Notes: generated by a model not told the origin, from the sequence alone. A DNA stretch of 64,000 bases from Bacteroidota bacterium (GCA_023417065.1 JAEZGH010000134.1:1-64000); one strand, 5' to 3'. Positions 49,128-58,065 are shown, counted from the first letter of the stretch. A program made the numbers and translations.

Positions 49128-50576
49128 ATGCAAAAGCTTGGGTTAAGCCAATCGCTACAACAAAAGTTATCTCCTCAGCAGATACAGTTTATCAAGCTGT
49201 TGCAGGTGCCTACTGCCGAGCTGGAAGCAAGGATAGAAGAAGAACTTGAGATCAACCCGGCTTTGGAGGAGGGCGAGGAACAGGATGGGCCTGAGGAAAG
49301 CTTCGACGACCAGGAGTTTCAGGAGAATAATACGAAGGAGGAAGAAGTAGACATCAAGGACTACCTGCCTGATGACGACTATAGTGGCTACAAGATGCAG
49401 GGCGACGGCGGTGACGACGAGGATCGGGACATGCCCATTCCCATGTCGAGTACACTGCATGAGCAGCTCATGAGCCAGCTCGATTTCCTGGGGCTGGATG
49501 AACACCGATATAATATAGGCAAACAACTCGTTGGAAGTATCGAGAGTGATGGATACATCCGACGCGACCTCGACTCCATTGTCAACGATCTGGCGTTCTC
49601 ACAAGGGATCGAGACCACCCGCGAAGAGGTGGAATCTGTTCTGAAGATGATTCAGACTTTTGATCCCCCGGGTATCGCCGCGCGCGATTTGCAGGAATGT
49701 CTGCTGTTGCAGCTCGATCGCATGGATAACGGTCATGATATTGACGTTGCTGTAGCCAAAAAGATTATTTCTGAATGCTATGAAGAGTTCACAAAGAAGC
49801 ATTATCAGAAAATTCAGAAGAAACTGGATACTGAAGACGAAGACTTTATCCGCGATGCCGTAGAGTTGATTGTGAAGCTGAATCCCAAACCGGGTGGAGG
49901 CGGAGCGTCAACGATGGTGAAGAATCAGTACATCATCCCTGATTTTATTCTCACCAACAATAACGGCAAGCTTGAACTTGCCCTCAACAGCAGGAACGCT
50001 CCCGAATTACGGATCAGCCGTTCTTATACCGAGATGTTCAAGGCGTACGACAAGAGCGACAAGAAAGACAAGAAGCTGAAGGAAGCGGTAAGTTTCGTTA
50101 AGCAGAAACTGGACGCTGCCAAGTGGTTTATCGACGCGATCAAGCAACGCCAGCAAACGCTGCTCAGGACGATGAAGGCTATTGTGGACTTTCAGTATGA
50201 CTTCTTCCTGGAAGGAGATGAAACGAAGCTAAAGCCAATGATCCTGAAGGATATTGCTACTATGATCAACATGGATATCTCTACTGTATCGCGTGTTGCA
50301 AGCAGCAAAGCTGTGCAGACGGATTTTGGTATTTATCCCCTGAAGTACTTCTTCTCTGAAGGAATCTCCACTGATTCTGGTGAGGAGGTAAGCAGCAGGG
50401 AGGTAAAACAAATCATCAAGGATATCATCGAGAAGGAAGACAAGAACAAGCCCCTATCTGACGACAAGCTCGAGAAGATATTAAATGAGAAAGGGTACAA
50501 CATCGCACGGCGCACGGTAGCCAAATACCGCGAGCAGTTGAATATTCCCGTTGCACGACTCCGTAAAGAGCTATAA
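49128..50576 (+). CDS. rpoN: RNA polymerase sigma-54 factor
   Basis: Directs transcription from -24/-12 promoters with enhancer-binding activators. The 482-residue protein shows the Gln/Leu-rich region I (LSQSLQQKLSPQQIQFIKLLQVP), a very acidic region II (DGPEESFDDQEFQENNTKEEE), a core-binding region and the C-terminal DNA-binding region with a helix-turn-helix (DIATMINMDISTVSRVASSKAVQTDFGIYPLKYFF) and the RpoN box near ARRTVAKYREQL. The next gene starts 1 bp after its stop codon. No enhancer-binding protein gene is in the window. Confidence 0.96.
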   Translation: MQKLGLSQSLQQKLSPQQIQFIKLLQVPTAELEARIEEELEINPALEEGEEQDGPEESFDDQEFQENNTKEEEVDIKDYLPDDDYSGYKMQGDGGDDEDRDMPIPMSSTLHEQLMSQLDFLGLDEHRYNIGKQLVGSIESDGYIRRDLDSIVNDLAFSQGIETTREEVESVLKMIQTFDPPGIAARDLQECLLLQLDRMDNGHDIDVAVAKKIISECYEEFTKKHYQKIQKKLDTEDEDFIRDAVELIVKLNPKPGGGGASTMVKNQYIIPDFILTNNNGKLELALNSRNAPELRISRSYTEMFKAYDKSDKKDKKLKEAVSFVKQKLDAAKWFIDAIKQRQQTLLRTMKAIVDFQYDFFLEGDETKLKPMILKDIATMINMDISTVSRVASSKAVQTDFGIYPLKYFFSEGISTDSGEEVSSREVKQIIKDIIEKEDKNKPLSDDKLEKILNEKGYNIARRTVAKYREQLNIPVARLRKEL

Positions 50577-50577
50577 G

Positions 50578-51213
50578 ATGACAGAAACTATCCTGGCACG
50601 TATCGTGTCCGTTGTATTCCACCCACTGTTGCTCGCGACGTATCTGTTTTCCATCTTTGCTTTCGTATTTCCCATAGCCTTCGATCCCATCAATGATGAA
50701 GGGATCTGGCGTTTCATATTTATTTTGTTCTGCGTGACTTTTGTGCTGCCGGTAATGATGGTTACGCTCCTCCGGTTGTTGGGGATCACGCAAACATTCT
50801 CCATGCCTACGCGTCAGGAGCGGACGATCCCATTCGTGTTGATCAGCGTTTTTTACACTGCCGTAACGTGGGTATTTTATCACCGTGCTGAAGTTAGCCT
50901 CAATGACAACTTTCTCAAATTCCTGATTGTCATAAACGTTCTTGTACTGGTCTGCACGCTGGTGACGTTCTTTTACAAAGTCAGTGTCCACGCGGCAGGG
51001 GTCTGGGGTTTCATTGGAATTCTGCTTCCGCTAAACAGCCTTTCGGAAACCTCTGCATTGTTTTATCCACTGTTAATTGCCATTGTGCTGGCAGGCGTAA
51101 TCATGTCTGCACGACTCAAACTTCAGGCCCATAATCTGGGGGAAGTGTTTACCGGATCAGCCATCGGTCTGGGAACCAGTTTCCTGATGATGACGCACTT
51201 GTTCCGTTATTAG
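50578..51213 (+). CDS. PAP2-like integral membrane protein
   Basis: A 211-residue protein with about six membrane segments. Motifs resemble a degenerate PAP2 phosphatase: PTRQERTIPF (KX6RP-like), KVSVHAAGVWGF (PSGH-like) and ARLKLQAHNLGEVFTG (SRX5HX3D-like, with Glu for Asp). True PAP2 residues are thus only partly kept, so lipid phosphatase activity is uncertain. The ATG at 50578 is used since rpoN ends at 50576. The coupling to rpoN is probably translational, not functional. Confidence 0.68.
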   Translation: MTETILARIVSVVFHPLLLATYLFSIFAFVFPIAFDPINDEGIWRFIFILFCVTFVLPVMMVTLLRLLGITQTFSMPTRQERTIPFVLISVFYTAVTWVFYHRAEVSLNDNFLKFLIVINVLVLVCTLVTFFYKVSVHAAGVWGFIGILLPLNSLSETSALFYPLLIAIVLAGVIMSARLKLQAHNLGEVFTGSAIGLGTSFLMMTHLFRY

Positions 51214-51260
51214 GATTTTCCTACTTTTTACCTTTCTGAAAAATCATTAACCCACCTGGC

Positions 51261-52043
51261 ATGGCCTATCAATACCTGAATTACGTCGTCGATGCAGGAG
51301 TATGTACTATTACCTTGAATCGCCCGGAAGTCTACAATGCCCTCAATGATGGAATTACGTTCGAGTTGCAGGACGCATTTAAGCAGGCTTCACGCGATGC
51401 GCAGGTTCGTGTGGTCGTTCTCACGGGGGAGGGAAAAGCATTTTGTTCCGGACAGGACCTGAAGGCGTCGCAGGAAGCAGGTAAGCGTTCCTTTATAGAT
51501 TCTTTGCACAAAAGGTATAATCCGATTATCCGGGCTATCAATGAAATGCCTAAGCCTGTCATCGCCCGCGTAAACGGTGTGGCGGCGGGGGCGGGGTGTT
51601 CGCTCGCCCTGGCATGTGATCTCATCATTGCCGCAGAAGACGCTCAGTTTATTGAAGTGTTTATCAACATCGGGTTGGTGCCCGATTCCGGTTCGTCGTA
51701 TTTCCTGCCCCGGACTGTCGGAATGCCCCGGGCTTTTGAGCTGGCCACGATGGGTACGCGGCTAAGGGCGGCCGAGGCTGCAGCAATGGGGCTGATCAAC
51801 AAGGCTGTTCCTGCGGACGAGCTGAATGGCGAGGTAGGAAAGTATACGGCGTATTATGCAACAGCTCCTACACGGGCGATTGCCCTGATCAAGAAGATGC
51901 TACGCAAGGGCATGACGTCTTCGCTGGAAGAAGTTCTCGACTACGAGTCTTACTGCCAGGAGATTGCCGGGAATTCTTCGGACTACAAAGAAGGCGTTAC
52001 GGCGTTTCTCGAGAAACGCAAACCCGTTTTTAAGGGTAAGTAG
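51261..52043 (+). CDS. Enoyl-CoA hydratase/isomerase, PaaG-like
   Basis: A 260-residue crotonase-fold protein. VCTITLNRPEVYNALNDGI, AFCSGQDLKA (CoA oxyanion hole), NGVAAGAGCSLALACDLIIAAEDAQF and FINIGLVPDSGSSYFLPRTVG are typical of PaaG-type epoxyphenylacetyl-CoA isomerases: the catalytic Asp is in LVPDSGSS and Glu of the hydratases is missing. No other phenylacetate genes are in the window, so it could equally serve another enoyl-CoA isomerisation. It ends 7 bp before a convergent gene. Confidence 0.87.
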   Translation: MAYQYLNYVVDAGVCTITLNRPEVYNALNDGITFELQDAFKQASRDAQVRVVVLTGEGKAFCSGQDLKASQEAGKRSFIDSLHKRYNPIIRAINEMPKPVIARVNGVAAGAGCSLALACDLIIAAEDAQFIEVFINIGLVPDSGSSYFLPRTVGMPRAFELATMGTRLRAAEAAAMGLINKAVPADELNGEVGKYTAYYATAPTRAIALIKKMLRKGMTSSLEEVLDYESYCQEIAGNSSDYKEGVTAFLEKRKPVFKGK

Positions 52044-52050
52044 TAAGTCG

Positions 52051-52785
52051 TCAGAAGCTGGAAAGTGAGATCCCGGCAGTGAACGTGTTGAAGTCCATGG
52101 GACGCCCGTTTTGGTATAGCCCTTTGTCTTCCTTGAAAAGGGTATTTAGATTATAGTACCCGAACAGTGCAAAATTCCCAAAACCTATTTTAGCTGACAC
52201 TCCATACCTGAATCTGTTCAGGTTGAAGTTTTGCTTATCCTTCACCTGTTTGGCTTCACCGTCCTCTTTGTATTTGATTTTTGTGAACGCGTCGTACAGA
52301 TAGCCTACCCGTCCGCCGATGGAGATTTTGAAACTGCGGGCCGGGTCATCGGGGTTCAGGGTATACCGGAGATCCAGCGGCACTTCGATGTAGTTGGTGA
52401 TCAGTTGACTTTTCCGGATGGTGCTGATCTGGTGATCGGCGACAGATAGGAGCAGGACTGAATCGCGGTTGTCTGCCGGATATGCCAGAATTGCGTTGTT
52501 TTTGAATTTGAACCGCTCGAGACTAAGTCCGATTCCCGGGACGAAGCTGAACTTGGAGTTCATAATCCTGAACTCATATTGATAGTAGAGATTCACGGTC
52601 CTTGACCCGAAAAGGCCTATGTCAAACCTGTCGGGGGCATCGAGTCCGCGGTTTAATCCCAGTTCAAGAGTAAAAGTGCCTGGGAGATCAGGTCTGGCGG
52701 TCGCCGGTCGTGTTTCTGCCGACTGACTGAAAGCGGAGAACGAGACCAGAAGGAGAAACAGGAAACCGGAAAATCTATTTATCAT
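52051..52785 (-). CDS. Outer-membrane beta-barrel protein (PorT-like size)
   Basis: A 244-residue exported protein with signal peptide INRFSGFLFLLLVSFSAFSQ. After a Pro/Thr-rich linker it carries alternating hydrophobic beta strands (FTLELGLNRGLD, TVNLYYQYEF, FSFVPGIGLSLERF, NYIEVPLDLRYTL, FKISIGGRVGYLYDAF, GVSAKIGFGNFALFGYYNLNTLF) and ends with a terminal aromatic SLSSF, as in outer-membrane barrels. It falls in the large outer-membrane-beta-barrel (porin family) group in Bacteroidota. I use the ATG at 52785, just downstream of a perfect promoter. Ligand unknown. Confidence 0.78.
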   Translation of the reverse strand: MINRFSGFLFLLLVSFSAFSQSAETRPATARPDLPGTFTLELGLNRGLDAPDRFDIGLFGSRTVNLYYQYEFRIMNSKFSFVPGIGLSLERFKFKNNAILAYPADNRDSVLLLSVADHQISTIRKSQLITNYIEVPLDLRYTLNPDDPARSFKISIGGRVGYLYDAFTKIKYKEDGEAKQVKDKQNFNLNRFRYGVSAKIGFGNFALFGYYNLNTLFKEDKGLYQNGRPMDFNTFTAGISLSSF

Positions 52786-52811
52786 GCTTACAAAATTCTT
52801 AAGAATAGGCC

Positions 52812-52842
52812 CAAAATTAGCTTTTTTGTTGGCAGAGCCAAA
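52812..52842 (-). promoter_or_regulatory. Bacteroidota-type promoter for the outer-membrane protein
   Basis: On the minus strand TTTG (52842-52839), 19 bp, TAATTTTG (52819-52812). Perfect consensus; the start would be near 52806, about 20 nt before the ATG. Confidence 0.72.
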
Positions 52843-53003
52843 CCATTTATTTTGTTGAGTGGATTTATTCTTTACATTTGCACTCCCAAAACGCAACTCG
52901 GTAGGAGTTGAAATGGAACGGATCCTGAATACAGATTGGTGAACGGCCGAAATAGTTTTAAAGTATCGGTCAAAGTTGATTTAGATTCAGTCCGAAAGAA
53001 ACT

Positions 53004-53077
53004 GCGCTCGTAGCTCAATTGAATAGAGCATTTGACTACGGATCAAAAGGTTCGGGGTTTGAATCCCTGCGAGCGCA
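53004..53077 (+). tRNA. tRNA-Arg (anticodon ACG)
   Basis: A full cloverleaf is visible: acceptor stem GCGCTCG/CGAGCGC, D stem GCTC/GAGC, anticodon stem TTTGA/TCAAA with loop CTACGGA (anticodon ACG, read as ICG for CGU/CGC/CGA after deamination) and T stem CGGGG/CCCTG (with one non-Watson-Crick pair) around TTTGAAT. CCA is not encoded (ACAG follows). It is followed by an intrinsic terminator, and its 3' tail is repeated downstream. Confidence 0.92.
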
Positions 53078-53087
53078 CAGTTGAGAT

Positions 53088-53123
53088 AGATCCTGATTCA
53101 AGTTTGAGTCAGGATCTTTTTTT
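53088..53123 (+). terminator. Terminator of tRNA-Arg, repeat unit 1
   Basis: AGATCCTGA/TCAGGATCT stem, extended by TTCA/TTGA-like pairs, followed by TTTTTTT. Confidence 0.88.
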
Positions 53124-53220
53124 GATCCCTAATCGTCTAGACTCGCAGGGATCACGAGGGACCTGTGCGGCATGGTGTTTTGCGGGTATGAGCTAATCCC
53201 TGCGAGCGCACAGTTGAGAT

Positions 53221-53256
53221 AGATCCTGATTCAAGTTTGAGTCAGGATCTTTTTTT
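53221..53256 (+). terminator. Terminator-like hairpin, repeat unit 2
   Basis: The same hairpin as in unit 1, exactly 133 bp downstream, again with a run of T. No transcript is known to need it. Confidence 0.8.
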
Positions 53257-53353
53257 GGTCCCTAATCGAGTAGACTCGCAGGGATCACGAGGGGTTTGTG
53301 CGGCAGGGTAATTTGTGGGTATGAGCTAATCCCTGCGAGCGCACGATTTAGAA

Positions 53354-53390
53354 AGATCCTGATTCTTCTTCGAGTCAGGATCTTTTTTTT
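53354..53390 (+). terminator. Terminator-like hairpin, repeat unit 3
   Basis: AGATCCTGA/TCAGGATCT retained with a changed loop (TTCTTCTTCGAG) and eight T. Compensation in the loop but conserved stem suggests selection on the hairpin or recent origin. Confidence 0.8.
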
Positions 53391-53474
53391 GGTCTGTAAT
53401 CGAGTGGACTCGCAGGGATCACGAGGGGCCTGTGCGGCAGGTAATCGAGCCTATGGAACGCGCGAAATCCCACA

Positions 53475-54905
53475 CTACTCAACAACCGAACCTCCACCCA
53501 GTGCCTTGTAAAGGTTTATCCCCGTGGTGTATTGAAGTTTCTGGAGATTAACAAGATCACGTTTTGTATTCAACGCACTGGTCTGGGCAATGATAACCTC
53601 GATATAGGTTGCGCGCCCCGTACGGAACAGCTCATTTGCCACAGCGACAGACTGATCTGCAGCAATAACTTCACGCTCCTTCAGGGCAATCTGATCCTGA
53701 ACGGCTTCCAGTTTTGCCAGTAGCACCGATACTTCGGTATAGCCTGTTAGGATACTGCGTTGATAATTGTACAGCGCCTCCAGCTGTGCTGCTTTCGCGT
53801 ACTCGAACTGTGATTTGATTTCACTTCTGTTAAGGATTGGCGCAAAGAGACTGCCGACCAGGCCATAGGCAATTGACTCCGGGTTCATAAACAGCAGCGA
53901 GGTTTTGTACGCCTGATATCCAAGTGTGCCGCTGACATTCAAAGCAGGAAGAAATGCCGCTCTTGCAGAACTCACATCAGCTCTCGCTGCACGCAATTCG
54001 TATTCAGCCTGGCGTATGTCGGGACGATTCAGGAGGAGGTCCGACGGAATACCTGCCCTAATGTTCAGTGCAATTGCGCTGTCGTACAGAGAGCGGTCTC
54101 GTTGGATTGGTTGGGCAACCCTTCCCAGCAACAGATTCAGCCGCGCTTCGGTTTCAAAGATTTCCTGTGCAACCTGACGTTCCAGGCTTTTGGTGTTGAG
54201 GAGTTGCACTTCCATTTGCCTGACTGCAAGCTCATTCGCCACTCCCGCCTCTTTCTGGATTTGCACCATTTGGAAAGCGCTGTCCTGAAGGTTTACGCTG
54301 TGGCGGATGATGTCCAGCTCGTTGTCCAGTGCAGTCAGTGCATAATAAGTTTCCGATACTTCGGCGACGATGTTTGTGTTGATGAAGTTTCGCCCTTCTA
54401 CTGAGGCGAGATACCGCGCAAGCGCTGCAGCTTTTTTTGATTTGAGTTTTCCCCAGACATCTACTTCCCACGAAGCCCGAAATCCTATGAAGTAATCCTG
54501 AAGATGCTCGGGAACAATTTCATCCTCGCGGATGTAGGTCGATGCGTTTCCGGCACCATCCATCGTGTAAAGACCCCACTTGCGCTGCGCAGCTTCCGCA
54601 CCCACGGATAGCACAGGCTTAAGGGCACCGCGTGTTGACCGGACACCCGCACGCGCCATCTCAAGGCGTTGAAGGGCTACCATCCCGTCGAGATTATTCC
54701 TTAAGGCGATGCCAATCAGTTTTTGAAGCGCTGTGTCGGCCACAAAATCTCTCCATGGAAGACGTGCTGCCGAAAGGGTATCCGAAGAAACGCCAAACCG
54801 TTCTGGCAGAGACACGTTACTGGTTTGCAGTGAATCGGCTGGCCGGCATGCGACTCCCGCAATAAATAAAACGAGTATATATATCGTTGACTTAATGCTA
54901 TTCAT
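53475..54905 (-). CDS. Outer-membrane efflux channel (TolC/NodT family lipoprotein)
   Basis: A 476-residue outer-membrane factor of a tripartite efflux pump. The N-terminus has a lipobox (LFIAGVAC, Cys20), so the mature protein is lipid-anchored. The body holds the two helical repeats of the family: IALRNNLDGMVALQRLEMARAGVRSTRGALKP, FRASWEVDVWGKLKSKKAAALARYLASVEG and, in the second half, LLNRPDIRQAEYELRAARADVSSARAAFLPALNVSG. The gene is 5 bp downstream of the RND permease and last of the operon. Substrates unknown. Confidence 0.92.
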   Translation of the reverse strand: MNSIKSTIYILVLFIAGVACRPADSLQTSNVSLPERFGVSSDTLSAARLPWRDFVADTALQKLIGIALRNNLDGMVALQRLEMARAGVRSTRGALKPVLSVGAEAAQRKWGLYTMDGAGNASTYIREDEIVPEHLQDYFIGFRASWEVDVWGKLKSKKAAALARYLASVEGRNFINTNIVAEVSETYYALTALDNELDIIRHSVNLQDSAFQMVQIQKEAGVANELAVRQMEVQLLNTKSLERQVAQEIFETEARLNLLLGRVAQPIQRDRSLYDSAIALNIRAGIPSDLLLNRPDIRQAEYELRAARADVSSARAAFLPALNVSGTLGYQAYKTSLLFMNPESIAYGLVGSLFAPILNRSEIKSQFEYAKAAQLEALYNYQRSILTGYTEVSVLLAKLEAVQDQIALKEREVIAADQSVAVANELFRTGRATYIEVIIAQTSALNTKRDLVNLQKLQYTTGINLYKALGGGSVVE

Positions 54906-54910
54906 CCTTC

Positions 54911-57900
54911 TTAAATGTTTTCAGTAAGTGCAATTTCTTCCAGCTTTCCCCTGGAGAAGCGTTCAGAGAGCGTGGCGAATACAACATACAGACCTGGAAT
55001 CAGAACTATTCCGAAGAGGGTTCCGAATAACATTCCTCCCGCGGCGGCGGTTCCAATGGTTTTGTTGCCAATAGCACCCGCGCCACTCGCGAAAATCAAT
55101 GGTATCAGCCCCGCGACAAAGGCAAATGAAGTCATTAGAATTGGGCGTAGCCTAACCGTTGCACCTTCAATTGCAGCCTGAAGCGCAGTCTTTCCCTGTC
55201 GGTGTTTAAGCGTCGCGAACTCGATGATAAGGATTGCGTTCTTGCCGAGAAGACCTATAAGCATGATCATCGATACCTGTGCATAAATGTTGTTCTCAAG
55301 TCCGGTAACGGATAAGAGAAAGTACGCACCAAACACTCCGGTAGGGAGTGAAAGAATTACGGGCATTGGCAACAGGAAGCTTTCGTATTGTCCCGCAAGA
55401 AGAAGATATACGAACAGCAGACAAATCAGGAAAATATAGATGGATTCATTTCCGGCTATGGCCTGATCGCGCGACGAACCTGCCCAGTCGATATCGAAAC
55501 CTTTAGGAAGTTCAGCGGCAGCCACCTCCTTGATCGCGTTGATCGCCTGTCCACTCGTGTAACCATCTGCAGGTTGCCCATTGATCAATGCCGATGTATA
55601 CATGTTATAGCGGGTGACTTGTTCAGGACCGTAAACTTTTTCAAGTCTCAGGAATGCAGAAAGCGGGACCATTTCACCATAGCTGCTCTTCACATAAAGC
55701 CGCAGGATGTCTTCCGGTTTTTCGCGGTATTGAGGCAACGCCTGCACCATCACTTTATACATTTGACCAAAGCGGATAAAATTGGTGGCATACTCACTGC
55801 CGATCAGGGTTTGCAATGAACTCAATGTGTTTTCAATCGATACGCCTTTTTGTGCCGCCTTTTCCGCATCAATGTGCAGCATATACTGAGGGAAGCTGGC
55901 GTCGAAGGTGGTGAATGTATTGGTAATCTCAGGGCGCCTGTTCAAGGCTGCCACAAACGATTCTGCCACGTCCTGAATGCGCTTCAGGTCTTCACCTCCG
56001 GTTTTGTCCAGTAACCGTAATTCAAAACCACTTGAGTTACCATATCCCGGAACCGGGGGAGGTGTGAAGAACTCAATTTCGGCATCCCTGATATGTCGCG
56101 TATTCTCTCTGAGATACGCAATGATTTCCTTGTCTGTTTGTGTTCGTTCAGACCAGTTCTTAAGGTTAATGAGGTTCATACCATAGATAGCACCTGTACC
56201 ATCTGACAACACACTGAACCCTGCAAGACTTGAGACGGAACTAACTGCGTCAATACTTCCGGCTATCTCCTGAATTTCGTCTACGACCACCTCCGTGCGT
56301 TCCAGGGTTGATCCTGACGGCGTCGTGATGTTTGCGTAGATGGCCCCCTGATCTTCTTCCGGAATAAATCCTGATGGTACGATTGCGCCGAGTATCCCCG
56401 TGGCTACACAGAAGAAAAGGAGCATGGCGAACGTAACGACTGTCCTGTTCGCAATAGCGCCAACTAATCGTCTGTATCGCCCCGCCAAACTGTTGTAAAC
56501 CGAGTTGAAGCGGTGGAAGAAGTTGTGAACAAACGTTCTTTTCTTATAAACACCATGGGTGTTCTTCAGAAGAATAGCACAGAGTGCCGGGGTAAGCGTT
56601 AGAGCAGTTACCCCTGAGAGCACGATCGACACTGCCATGGTAAGGGAGAACTGTCGATAGAAAATGCCGGTAGGGCCGCCCAGGAATGCGACAGGCACGA
56701 ATACTGCCGACATTACCAGCGTAATAGCGATGATGGCGCCGCTGATTTCTTTCATTGCCTTAACAGTTGCCTGAAGCGGGGTAAGGGTTGTCTTCTCCAT
56801 GTTCGCGTGAACCGCTTCGACCACAACGATGGCGTTGTCCACTACAATACCAATGGCAAGTACCAGTGCGAACAACGTGATCAGGTTTAAAGAGAATCCC
56901 ATCAATTGCATGAAGAAAAACGTTCCTATCAGCGAAACAGGAACAGCTATCGCGGGGATAAGTGTGGATCTGAAGTCCTGCAGGAAAATATACACGACAA
57001 GCGCCACAAGAATAAATGCTTCAATGAGGGTTTTTACAACCTCTTTCACAGACGCATCAAGGAACTGGGATACGTCATAACTGACCGTATAGTCCATACC
57101 GGTGGGGAAAGATGTTGCCTTGATCGTGGCCATCCTTTCCTTAATCGTTTCGATAACTTCCCGGGCATTCGTTCCAGGTCGCTGCTTAATCATTATCGCA
57201 GCCGAAGGTTTGCCGTTCTCCTTCGAGATAACGTCATATTCCTGCGAGTCGAAGTCGACTTCAGCAATGTCTTTCAACTTGAGTATTTCACCGCCTTCAC
57301 TACTCTTGACGATGATGTCATCGTATTGCTCAATAGTGCTGTACTTTCCGGAGTACTTAAGCACGTATTGCAATGACTGGGGACTCTTCCCCGAGCTTTC
57401 CCCGATCTTTCCCGGAGCAGCCTCTACGTTCTGTTGACGAAGGGCTTCAATCACTTCTTCAGTGGAGATATTGTACATCACCATCTTGTCGGGTTTAAGC
57501 CATACGCGCATGGCGTATTCTCTGGACCCCAGAATGTCTACGAAACCAACTCCGTTTATGCGCTTGAGCTCAGGGAGTATGTTTATGTCAACAAAATTGT
57601 AGAGGAACTTCTCATCGAGAGACGGATCTTCACTCAGGATGTTCAGGTACATAAGCATACTGTTCTGCACCTTTTCGACGATCACACCGGCCTTGATGGC
57701 CTCTTCGGGTAGTTCGTCAACAACAGAAGACACGCGGTTCTGAACGTTTACGGAAGCTACTTCAGGGTCTGTTCCGGATTCGAAGACAATCTGAATTACA
57801 CTTGTTCCATCGTTTCCCGAAACAGACGTCATGTATGCCATACCGGGTACCCCATTGATTGCCCTTTCCAGGGGAGTTACAACGGCCTTGACACACGTTT

Positions 57901-58063
57901 CGGCATTTGCCCCGGTATACTTGGTGGTGACTGTCACCTCGGGAGGAGCAATATCAGGGAATTGTGTCATTGGCAATTGTGTGACGGCCAGTATTCCCAA
58001 TAGGGTTATGATCGCCGAAATAACTATAGACAGAACCGGCCTGTGGATTAATGCAGTGGTCAT
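54911..58063 (-). CDS. RND efflux transporter permease (HAE1 type)
   Basis: A 1050-residue inner-membrane proton/drug antiporter with 12 predicted membrane helices and two periplasmic porter domains. Start MTTALIHRPVLSIVISAIITLLG and MTQFPDIAPPEVTVTTKYTGANAETC are typical of AcrB/MexB-like permeases. TM4 holds LAIGIVVDNAIVVVEAVHANME: the proton-relay pair of AcrB (Asp407-Asp408) is Asp409-Asn410 here. SGxxAL regions and ILMTSFAFVAGLIPL are present. Operon with the periplasmic adaptor (2 bp) and outer-membrane channel. Substrate spectrum unknown. Confidence 0.94.
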   Translation of the reverse strand: MTTALIHRPVLSIVISAIITLLGILAVTQLPMTQFPDIAPPEVTVTTKYTGANAETCVKAVVTPLERAINGVPGMAYMTSVSGNDGTSVIQIVFESGTDPEVASVNVQNRVSSVVDELPEEAIKAGVIVEKVQNSMLMYLNILSEDPSLDEKFLYNFVDINILPELKRINGVGFVDILGSREYAMRVWLKPDKMVMYNISTEEVIEALRQQNVEAAPGKIGESSGKSPQSLQYVLKYSGKYSTIEQYDDIIVKSSEGGEILKLKDIAEVDFDSQEYDVISKENGKPSAAIMIKQRPGTNAREVIETIKERMATIKATSFPTGMDYTVSYDVSQFLDASVKEVVKTLIEAFILVALVVYIFLQDFRSTLIPAIAVPVSLIGTFFFMQLMGFSLNLITLFALVLAIGIVVDNAIVVVEAVHANMEKTTLTPLQATVKAMKEISGAIIAITLVMSAVFVPVAFLGGPTGIFYRQFSLTMAVSIVLSGVTALTLTPALCAILLKNTHGVYKKRTFVHNFFHRFNSVYNSLAGRYRRLVGAIANRTVVTFAMLLFFCVATGILGAIVPSGFIPEEDQGAIYANITTPSGSTLERTEVVVDEIQEIAGSIDAVSSVSSLAGFSVLSDGTGAIYGMNLINLKNWSERTQTDKEIIAYLRENTRHIRDAEIEFFTPPPVPGYGNSSGFELRLLDKTGGEDLKRIQDVAESFVAALNRRPEITNTFTTFDASFPQYMLHIDAEKAAQKGVSIENTLSSLQTLIGSEYATNFIRFGQMYKVMVQALPQYREKPEDILRLYVKSSYGEMVPLSAFLRLEKVYGPEQVTRYNMYTSALINGQPADGYTSGQAINAIKEVAAAELPKGFDIDWAGSSRDQAIAGNESIYIFLICLLFVYLLLAGQYESFLLPMPVILSLPTGVFGAYFLLSVTGLENNIYAQVSMIMLIGLLGKNAILIIEFATLKHRQGKTALQAAIEGATVRLRPILMTSFAFVAGLIPLIFASGAGAIGNKTIGTAAAGGMLFGTLFGIVLIPGLYVVFATLSERFSRGKLEEIALTENI

Positions 58064-58065
58064 CT

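Larger units (their letters stand above)
53062..53455 (+). repeat. Three tandem units of tRNA-Arg tail plus terminator (133 bp)
   Basis: Units start at 53062, 53195 and 53328, all with the 17-bp tRNA tail AATCCCTGCGAGCGCAC; the first lies inside the tRNA gene. Each unit also contains a terminator hairpin (AGATCCTGA/TCAGGATCT plus T-run) and an inverted copy of the tail, CTCGCAGGGAT, followed by CACGAGGG. Copies 1 and 2 agree at roughly nine of ten positions; copy 3 is more diverged and loses similarity near 53455. The second and third tails are preceded by GGGTATGAGCT, an eroded T-arm-like sequence. No gene is visible in the stretch. Confidence 0.9.

Noticed and set aside
53062..53455. CRISPR array
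   Set aside because: There are only three units, the whole 133 bp is repeated rather than short repeats with unique spacers, and no cas genes are present.
53296..53511. 71-codon plus-strand frame in the tRNA-tail array
   Set aside because: It spans repeat units and a terminator and has no protein-like pattern.
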